Source: Myxococcota bacterium
GTDB lineage: Bacteria; Myxococcota_A; UBA9160; PR03
Assembly (NCBI GenBank): GCA_030066475.1
Contig: JASJBO010000224.1
Location: 1 to 11,016 of the forward strand
Length of the DNA stretch: 11,016 nucleotides
Direction of reading: 5' to 3'
Shown here: in pieces, positions 6,798 to 11,016 of the stretch
How the letters are laid out: every line of letters begins with the position of its first letter
Numbering within the stretch: position 1 is the first letter of the stretch
The notes under the pieces: model-generated
Told to the model about the DNA's origin: nothing
Seen by the model: the letters and a program-made list of their open reading frames with translations, nothing else
Databases searched by the model: none
Translations under genes and position numbers: made by a program

Positions 6798-8197
6798 TGG
6801 AGTTCCTTCTGCTTCTCGGCGGTCTCGTGGTCGTGGCCTTCGCCACCCTGATCGCGTTCGCCAGCCGCTACCGGCGCTGTCCCTCCGACAAGGTGCTCGT
6901 GGTCTACGGCAAGATCGCGGGCGGGGAGGGCGCCTCGGCCCGCTGCTACCACGGCGGCGCGGCCTTCGTGTGGCCAGTGATCCAGGACTACCAGTTCCTC
7001 GATCTCACGCCGATCCCGATCGAGATCAAGCTCGAGGGGGCGCTCTCGCAGCAGAACATCCGCGTCAACACGCCGTCGACCTTCACGGTGGGCATCTCGA
7101 CCGAGCCGGGCGTGATGGAGAACGCCGCGGAGCGCATGCTGGGTCTCACCCTCAACGAGATCCAGGAGCTGGCGCGCGACATCATCTTCGGCCAGATGCG
7201 CGTGGTGATCGCGACGATGCCGATCGAGGAGATCAACGCCGACCGCGACAAGCTGATCGAGAACATCTCGAACGGCGTCGAGGTCGAGCTCAAGAAGGTC
7301 GGCCTGCGCCTGATCAACGTGAACGTGCAGGACATCACCGACGAGTCGGGCTACATCGACGCGCTCGGCAAGGAGGCGGCGGCCCGCGCGATCAACGAGG
7401 CCAAGATCAAGGTGGCCGAGCAGACGAAGGCGGGCGAGATCGGGCGCGCCAACGCCGAGCGCGACCAGCGTATCGACGTCGCCTCGGCCGGCGCCTCGGC
7501 GGTCGAGGGCGAGAACACCGCCAAGATCTCGGTGGCGCGCTCCGACGCCGACCGGCGCGAGGCGGAGGCGGAAGCCGAGCGGCGCGCCGCCGCGGCCGAG
7601 AAGGTCACGACGGCCCAGGCCCTCCAGGAGTCCTATGCGGCCGAGCAGGCCGCCGAGCGGGCCCGCGCGGCCCGCGAGCAGGCCACCCAGCACGCCAACG
7701 TCGTGGTCCCCGCCGAGATCGAGAAGCAGCGCATCGAGACGCTGGCCGAGGCGGAGGCCGAGCGCATCCGGCGCGTCAAGAAGGGCGAGGCCGACGGCAT
7801 CCGGCTGGTGATGGAGGCCGAGGCGGCCGGTCTGATGGCGATCCTGACCCGCAAGGCCGAGGGCCTGCGCGACATCGTGGGCGCCGCCGGGAACAACCCG
7901 GAGCTGGCCAGCCTGCTGATGGTGACCGAGCAGCTCCCGGGCCTGGTCGAGTCGCAGGTGAAGGCGATCTCGAACCTCAAGATCGACAAGGTCACGGTCT
8001 GGGACGGCGGCAACGGCGCCGACGGCAAGAACGCCACCGCCAATTTCCTGTCCGGGATGGTGGGCGCACTGCCCCCGCTCCACGAGCTGACCAAGAACGT
8101 CTCGGTCCGCCTCCCCGAGTTCCTGGGCTCGATGGCCGACGCCGACGACTCCGAGGGCACCAACGGCGCGGCCGACTCCGAAGATCCGCAGCCCTGA
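6797..8197 (+). CDS. Flotillin family protein (FloT/YqiK-like)
   Basis: A 466-residue membrane scaffold protein. An N-terminal hydrophobic anchor (about residues 3-24, MEFLLLLGGLVVVAFATLIA) is followed by RYRRCPSDKVLVVYGKI. Next comes an SPFH/PHB domain (about 30-200), containing FVWPVIQDYQFLDLTPIPIE, LTLNEIQELARDIIFGQMR and LINVNVQDITDESGYIDALG. A long charged coiled coil rich in Ala-Glu follows (about 200-370), typical of the flotillin domain that drives oligomerisation. The C-terminus has NNPELASLLMVTEQLPGLV and ISNLKIDKVTVWDGG, closely like FloT, and ends in an acidic tail. Flotillins organise functional membrane microdomains and affect secretion, signalling and cell-wall synthesis. Length is near normal for bacterial members (about 500). 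The start ATG overlaps the upstream stop by one base. The repeat array begins only a few bases after the stop and probably forms the end of this transcript. Confidence 0.97.
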   Translation: MEFLLLLGGLVVVAFATLIAFASRYRRCPSDKVLVVYGKIAGGEGASARCYHGGAAFVWPVIQDYQFLDLTPIPIEIKLEGALSQQNIRVNTPSTFTVGISTEPGVMENAAERMLGLTLNEIQELARDIIFGQMRVVIATMPIEEINADRDKLIENISNGVEVELKKVGLRLINVNVQDITDESGYIDALGKEAAARAINEAKIKVAEQTKAGEIGRANAERDQRIDVASAGASAVEGENTAKISVARSDADRREAEAEAERRAAAAEKVTTAQALQESYAAEQAAERARAAREQATQHANVVVPAEIEKQRIETLAEAEAERIRRVKKGEADGIRLVMEAEAAGLMAILTRKAEGLRDIVGAAGNNPELASLLMVTEQLPGLVESQVKAISNLKIDKVTVWDGGNGADGKNATANFLSGMVGALPPLHELTKNVSVRLPEFLGSMADADDSEGTNGAADSEDPQP

Positions 8198-8203
8198 TTG
8201 GTG

Positions 8204-8249
8204 GACTTCGCTCGCCTGCGGCTCGCTGCGCGCGCCTGCGGCGCTTGCG
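8204..8249 (-). repeat. Repeat unit C (46 bp, shortened)
   Basis: Minus-strand unit with the same ends (CGCAAG and GAAGTC) as units A and B but lacking 12 bases of hairpin 1. That hairpin is reduced to GCGCC-GCA-GGCGC, so it too acquires a GCA triloop. Hairpin 2 is unchanged. Confidence 0.85.
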
Positions 8250-8294
8250 GGGGTGCCTTCGAGGGCCTCGGTGCCGCGCGGAGGCGGCCTTATC

Positions 8295-8352
8295 GACTTC
8301 GCTCGCCTGCGGCTCGCTGCGCGCGCCGCCGGAGGAACCGGCGGCGCTTGCG
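8295..8352 (-). repeat. Repeat unit D (58 bp)
   Basis: Minus-strand unit matching units A and B at 57 of 58 positions; the single difference lies in the loop of hairpin 1 (TTCCT for TTCCC). A GGCCGCCCG leader precedes it on its strand, as before unit A. Confidence 0.9.
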
Positions 8353-8452
8353 CGGGCGGCCGTCGCGGCTTCGGGCCGAGCTGGCAGGCCGGCGAGACGG
8401 CCTCCCGATCGACTCTCCCGTGGCCATCTCCGCCAAGATCGCAGGGGGAAGC

Positions 8453-8504
8453 CGCAAGCGAAGGCGAAGCCGGAGCGCGCAGCGAGCCGCAGGCGAGCGG
8501 AGTC
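8453..8504 (+). repeat. Repeat unit E (52 bp)
   Basis: It runs from CGCAAGCG to GGAGTC and keeps hairpin 2 as GCGAGCC-GCA-GGCGAGC. Hairpin 1 has diverged and is no longer a clean stem. Confidence 0.8.
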
Positions 8505-8539
8505 CACAAAGACGGGTTCGCGCCGGCATCGCGGTGTAC

Positions 8540-8591
8540 CGAAGCGCCAGCCCGCCGGAGCGCGCAGCGGCGCCGCAGGCGCCGCGGAGTC
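8540..8591 (+). repeat. Repeat unit F with fully paired hairpin
   Basis: Hairpin 2 here is GCGGCGCC-GCA-GGCGCCGC (8567-8585), eight perfect pairs around the same GCA loop. The tandem G.A mismatch of the other units is replaced by matched pairs on both arms. It lies inside a 73-base stretch (8519-8591) identical to 10731-10803. Confidence 0.85.
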
Positions 8592-8593
8592 CA

Positions 8594-9709
8594 CTAAGGC
8601 CGTGCCAGCGTGACGTGGAAGGTGGCGCCGTCGCCGGTGCGGCTGTCGACGTAGGCGCGACCGCCATGGGTCTCGGCGATCTTCTTCACGATCGCGAGGC
8701 CGATCCCGGTTCCGCGCGAGCCGTCCGGGCGCTGTCGCGAGGAGAACATCTCGAAGACGTGGTCCTGGAGCTTCGGTTCGATCCCGCGGCCGTTGTCCTG
8801 CACGATCAGGTGGTGCCACTGGCCCTCGGCGGCCACCTCCACCTCGATGCGCGGCGCGTCGCACGGACCCATGTGCTCGAGCGCGTTCCCGATCAGGTTC
8901 GAGAAGATCTGGTACAGGCGGGTGCGGTCGCAGTAGAGCAGCGGGGGCTCCGGCGGAATCTCGAGCCGCACGCCCGCCTCCTCGAGTCGCGGCTTCAGCT
9001 CGGCGTAGAGCTGGAGCAACACCTCGCGCGGGTCCACCAGGGCGCGTCGCTCGCCGGCGTTGCCGATCCGGGCGAAGTCGAGCAGCTCGCGGATCAGGCC
9101 CTCCATGGTGCGTCCGGCCTGCTCGACGCGGTGGAGGTAGTGGAGGCCGCGCTCCCCGAGCCCGCCCGCGAAGTTCTCCCGCAGCAGGCGCGAGAAGCCC
9201 AGTACCGACACCAGCGGCGAGCGAAGGTCGTGCGAGACGGCGCGGATCGTCTGCTCCATCTCGTCGCTGCGCCGCGACAGGCGCAGCTTCTCGCGCCGGC
9301 GCTCGCTCTCGTCGCGCAGGAACGCGACGGCCCCCGCCGTCGTGCCGTCGGGAAGGCGCAGCGGACTCGCGGACACCGCGAGCCATAACGGCTCGCCGTC
9401 CGCGCGACAGAGCTCGACGCTGCCGCGCGCGACGCCGTCCGCCAGGCGCGAGCCGAGGCGAGTCGCCTGCGGCGCGATCTCCTGCACCGGCCGTCCCTCC
9501 AGCTCGTCGGCGGCGTAGCCGAGCACGCGGGTCGTCGCGGGGTTCGCGTAGGTCACCCGGCCGGCGCGGTCGACCACCAGGACGGGTTCGGGAGCGCTGT
9601 CGAGGGTGGCGCCGAGGAAGTCGACGGCTCTGCGGAAGGCCTCCTGGTCGGCGCGGGAGGCTTTCCGGGACGCAGGCTGGGTGCTCCCGTCGCCGCGTGC
9701 GAGCTCCAA
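8594..9709 (-). CDS. Soluble PAS-domain sensor histidine kinase
   Basis: A cytoplasmic sensor kinase of about 371 residues with no membrane segment. Domains in order: a PAS sensor (about residues 30-140, with PVLVVDRAGRVTYANPA, LGYAADELEGRPV and the WLAVSASPL strand), a HisKA dimerisation helix carrying SHDLRSPLVSVLGFSRLL with phospho-acceptor His160, then an ATPase domain with N-box NLIGNALEH, G1 box DNGRGIEP, F-box FEMFSS and G2 box GTGIGLAIVKKI. All catalytic motifs are present. The signal sensed by the PAS domain is not apparent. TTG 9709 is chosen because GGGGGAG lies 4 nt upstream and it follows a plausible promoter; the frame stays open further upstream, so GTG 9838 or TTG 9814 cannot be fully excluded. 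No response regulator is in the window, so it is an orphan kinase or pairs with a distant partner. It is divergent from the lytic transglycosylase, and its 3' end touches the repeat array. Confidence 0.94.
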   Translation of the reverse strand: MELARGDGSTQPASRKASRADQEAFRRAVDFLGATLDSAPEPVLVVDRAGRVTYANPATTRVLGYAADELEGRPVQEIAPQATRLGSRLADGVARGSVELCRADGEPLWLAVSASPLRLPDGTTAGAVAFLRDESERRREKLRLSRRSDEMEQTIRAVSHDLRSPLVSVLGFSRLLRENFAGGLGERGLHYLHRVEQAGRTMEGLIRELLDFARIGNAGERRALVDPREVLLQLYAELKPRLEEAGVRLEIPPEPPLLYCDRTRLYQIFSNLIGNALEHMGPCDAPRIEVEVAAEGQWHHLIVQDNGRGIEPKLQDHVFEMFSSRQRPDGSRGTGIGLAIVKKIAETHGGRAYVDSRTGDGATFHVTLARP

Positions 9710-9713
9710 TCGG

Positions 9714-9720
9714 CTCCCCC
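9714..9720 (-). promoter_or_regulatory. Shine-Dalgarno of the histidine kinase
   Basis: GGGGGAG on the minus strand, 4 bases before TTG 9709. The spacing is a little short, but it is the only purine-rich site near an in-frame start upstream of the PAS domain. Confidence 0.5.
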
Positions 9721-9804
9721 GTGCGGATTCCTCGGCTTCGGACCCGCGAAGACTCAGCGAGGGGGGCGACGAACTCGCCGCTCCCCCCCAAAACGCGGAA
9801 GCGG

Positions 9805-9834
9805 ATCGTATCAAAGCGGCTCGTGACGGGTCAA
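9805..9834 (-). promoter_or_regulatory. Probable sigma70 promoter of the histidine kinase
   Basis: On the minus strand, -35 TTGACC (9834-9829), an 18-bp spacer and -10 TACGAT (9810-9805). The expected transcript start near 9798 gives a leader of about 90 nt before TTG 9709. The position fits that start better than the farther upstream candidates. Confidence 0.5.
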
Positions 9835-9858
9835 ACACAGTTCGCGTAGGAAATCGCG

Positions 9859-9954
9859 CTCTCTCGACTCGCAGGCGAGAGGGAGGCCCGGACCCCACGG
9901 GGCAGGCTTCAAGAGCTCCTGGCGGGAACGCCTTGGTCAGGAGCCCGCGGCTCC
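9859..9954 (+). other. Structured intergenic DNA upstream of the lytic transglycosylase
   Basis: Three hairpins are visible: CTCTCG/CGAGAG (9861-9881, enclosing the short palindrome CTCGC-AG-GCGAG); GCTCCTG (9915-9921) with CAGGAGC (9938-9944), enclosing GGCG-GGAA-CGCC with a GNRA-type loop; and GGAGCC-CGC-GGCTCC (9940-9954). The last two share bases 9940-9944 and cannot form together. No known riboswitch consensus was recognised, and no clear plus-strand promoter was found. Confidence 0.35.
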
Positions 9955-9989
9955 GGTACCCTGCCGCGCCGCAACGAGCCCGATGAAGT

Positions 9990-10598
9990 TTGGGGGGGCT
10001 GCCGTTGACGAGTCCGAGCCATCGCGGGGCACCGCGCGGCGGCGCGCGGACGCGGCTGCACGTCGCGGCCCTGGTGCTGTGCGCCGGACTGGCGGGCTGG
10101 GGCGGACCCGAGGGGCGCCCGCCGCTGCCGTCGGTCGACGCCGCGCCGCCGCAGCGGGTGCGCCCGCTCCTCGACACGCCGGGGGTGGAGCGTGTGCTGG
10201 CGCACTGGAACCCCACGCTCGGGACTCACGAGCGCGCCCGGATCGCGCGCGCGGTGATGCGCTACAGCGCGAAGTACCAGCTCGACCCCATTCTCGTCAC
10301 CGCGGTGATTCGCGTCGAGAGCCGGGCCCGGCCGTGGGTGCGCAGCCCGAAGGGCGCGATGGGTCTGATGCAGGTCATGCCGCACGTGGCCGCTCCGCTC
10401 GGTCTGGCCGGCAACTCGACGACCCTCGAGAGCAACGTCGAGGCGGGCTGCCTGATCCTGGCCGACAACATCCGCCGCCTCGGCGAGGAGGACGGCATCA
10501 GCGCCTACTTCTGGGGCTCTCGGATCCGCGGCTCGGCCTACCTGCGGCGCGTCCGCGACGCACAGGCCGAGGTGCGCCGGCTTCTCGCGGAGAGCTGA
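9990..10598 (+). CDS. Lytic transglycosylase, SLT family
   Basis: A peptidoglycan lytic transglycosylase of about 202 residues; the family cleaves the MurNAc-GlcNAc bond with formation of a 1,6-anhydro product. An N-terminal hydrophobic stretch (about residues 23-36, LHVAALVLCAGLAG) preceded by arginines looks like a signal peptide; no proper lipobox precedes Cys31. The SLT domain covers about 85-200: catalytic Glu110 in VIRVESRARPWVRSPKGA, GLMQVMP (125-131), NVEAGCLILADNIRRL and AYFWGSRIRGSAYLRRV, which replaces the common AYNAG form. The frame opens with TTG 9990, which lacks a good Shine-Dalgarno. ATG 9983 lies 7 bases upstream but out of frame, separated by a run of seven Gs, so one G fewer would fuse it to this frame. 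The true start is therefore uncertain; TTG 10005 is a further option. The repeat composite begins 3 bases after the stop. Confidence 0.9.
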   Translation: MGGLPLTSPSHRGAPRGGARTRLHVAALVLCAGLAGWGGPEGRPPLPSVDAAPPQRVRPLLDTPGVERVLAHWNPTLGTHERARIARAVMRYSAKYQLDPILVTAVIRVESRARPWVRSPKGAMGLMQVMPHVAAPLGLAGNSTTLESNVEAGCLILADNIRRLGEEDGISAYFWGSRIRGSAYLRRVRDAQAEVRRLLAES

Positions 10599-10657
10599 CG
10601 GACGGCCTCACGCCCGAAGCTCCCGTAGTCGTCTCCACAAAGATCGACGGGGGAAGC

Positions 10658-10716
10658 CGCAAGCGGAGGCGGGCCTTGCCGCCGGAGCGCGCAGCGAGCC
10701 GAAGGCGAGCGGAGTC
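10658..10716 (+). repeat. Repeat unit E' (59 bp)
   Basis: Counterpart of unit E. Hairpin 2 is GCGAGCC-GAA-GGCGAGC: the loop has changed from GCA to GAA, still a GNA triloop closed by a C-G pair, while both arms are unchanged. Confidence 0.8.
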
Positions 10717-10751
10717 CACCAGGACGCGAGCGCGCCGGCATCGCGGTGTAC

Positions 10752-10803
10752 CGAAGCGCCAGCCCGCCGGAGCGCGCAGCGGCGCCGCAGGCGCCGCGGA
10801 GTC
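10752..10803 (+). repeat. Repeat unit F' (52 bp)
   Basis: Identical to unit F, with the fully paired stem and GCA loop at 10779-10797. It lies inside the 73-base identical stretch (10731-10803). Confidence 0.85.
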
Positions 10804-10837
10804 AGACAACCGGCCTCCCAGCCGCTAGCTTCGCGAC

Positions 10838-11016
10838 GTGGAACACCGCGTGGTGCGGCGCGAGGCCGCCCGGTTCAACACCCCGGACGGGATCCGGCTG
10901 TTCCGGCGCTCCTGGCTGCCGGCGCGGCCGCGTCGCGCCCTGGTCCTGGTGCACGGCTTCGCCGAGCACAGCGGCCGCTATGAGCACTTCGGCGCCTGGT
11001 TCGCCGCGCGCGACTC
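10838..11016 (+). CDS. Alpha/beta hydrolase (monoacylglycerol lipase-like), 5' part only
   Basis: The first 59 residues of a serine hydrolase cut by the right edge. After FNTPDGIRLFRRSWLPA comes RRALVLVHGFAEHSGRYEHF. HGFAEHSGRY is the oxyanion-hole HG motif and its neighbourhood as found in monoacylglycerol lipases and related lysophospholipases (Hydrolase_4 group). The nucleophile GxSxG and the Asp and His of the triad lie beyond the window. GTG 10838 is the first usable start after an in-frame TAG at 10826; no clear Shine-Dalgarno is seen. No signal peptide is evident, so a cytoplasmic enzyme is likely. The family is clear; the substrate (monoglyceride, lysolipid or other ester) is not. Confidence 0.92.
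   Translation, partial: MEHRVVRREAARFNTPDGIRLFRRSWLPARPRRALVLVHGFAEHSGRYEHFGAWFAARD

Larger units (their letters stand above)
8201..8594. repeat. Inverted pair of repeat composites filling the gap between convergent genes
   Basis: The 396-bp gap between the flotillin stop and the kinase stop is essentially all repeat. A minus-oriented composite (8204-8393) and a plus-oriented one (8397-8594) meet head to head, with only three bases between them. The outer ends are a perfect 7-bp inverted repeat, GTGGACT (8201-8207) and AGTCCAC (8588-8594). The final C (8594) is also the last base of the kinase stop codon (TAG on the minus strand). Apparent reading frames across this stretch change identity from copy to copy and are not genes. 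A role as bidirectional terminator or mRNA 3' stabiliser is plausible from the stable hairpins. Confidence 0.8.
8397..8594 (+). repeat. Repeat composite, second type (units E and F)
   Basis: It begins with a 59-bp prefix (8397-8455) that matches 10602-10660 without gaps at 47 of 59 positions, including GATCG and GGGGGAAGCCGC. Then come unit E, a spacer and unit F. The same order recurs at 10602-10803. Confidence 0.85.
10602..10803 (+). repeat. Repeat composite, second type, copy 2
   Basis: Same order as 8397-8594: a 59-bp prefix (10602-10660), a unit (10658-10716), a spacer and a second unit (10752-10803). It fills most of the space between the transglycosylase stop (10598) and the hydrolase start (10838), leaving almost no room for a separate promoter. 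The hydrolase is either co-transcribed through the repeat or uses a promoter inside it. Confidence 0.85.

Noticed and set aside
8198..9388. Plus-strand open frame starting in the repeats and running across the kinase
   Set aside because: It begins as repeat translation and continues as the antisense of the histidine kinase, with no recognisable domain.
9829..9989. Known riboswitch (cyclic-di-GMP, cobalamin or SAM class) upstream of the transglycosylase
   Set aside because: A few short matches were tempting, but no conserved core of any of these classes could be followed through. Only generic hairpins remain.
10050..10110. Lipoprotein signal in the transglycosylase
   Set aside because: The cysteine at residue 31 is preceded by Leu at position -1 instead of Gly, Ala or Ser, so the lipobox rule fails. 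An ordinary signal peptide is more likely.

Overview
The window is about 11 kb of very GC-rich bacterial DNA with GTG/TTG starts, 1-4 bp gene overlaps and a strong GC bias at third codon positions. It has no rRNA, tRNA, CRISPR array, phage gene or transposase. The gene content (purM, a TIGR04283-type glycosyltransferase, a two-gene ABC exporter, a flotillin/NfeD operon, a soluble PAS histidine kinase, a lytic transglycosylase) together with abundant palindromic repeats fits a Gram-negative soil or aquatic lineage of the former Deltaproteobacteria (Myxococcota or a neighbour). That placement is an inference from style, not proven.

Layout, left to right: (1) partial purM on the minus strand, running off the left edge. 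(2) A plus-strand operon at 905-5492: glycosyltransferase, ABC exporter subunit with a degenerate catalytic site, ABC exporter subunit with a canonical site. The genes are joined by 4-bp overlaps. (3) A second plus-strand operon at 5623-8197: a ribbon-helix-helix-like small protein, an NfeD/YuaF-like membrane protein and a flotillin. It is preceded by a near-consensus sigma70 promoter, the most AT-rich spot in the window. (4) 8198-8593, a gene-free stretch made of repeat elements in opposite orientations. (5) A soluble PAS histidine kinase on the minus strand. (6) A divergent, structured 280-bp intergenic region, then a lytic transglycosylase on the plus strand. (7) Another repeat composite at 10602-10803, then the start of an alpha/beta hydrolase running off the right edge.

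The most unusual element is a family of short palindromic repeats seen as eight units in four composites. Units carry a hairpin closed by a GNA trinucleotide loop (GCA or GAA). Most copies keep a tandem G.A mismatch in the stem, while two copies (8540-8591 and 10752-10803) have a fully paired stem around the same loop. One composite lies in frame inside the second ABC exporter gene. There it adds roughly 68 residues between the transmembrane and nucleotide-binding domains without breaking the protein, much as Rickettsia palindromic elements do. The other composites lie immediately after stop codons, in the manner of REP/BIME elements.

Functionally, the exporter genes likely form one heterodimeric ABC exporter co-expressed with a glycosyltransferase. 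The flotillin and NfeD-like proteins likely form a membrane-microdomain scaffold, possibly controlled by the RHH-like protein encoded first in that operon. The kinase has no response regulator in the window.
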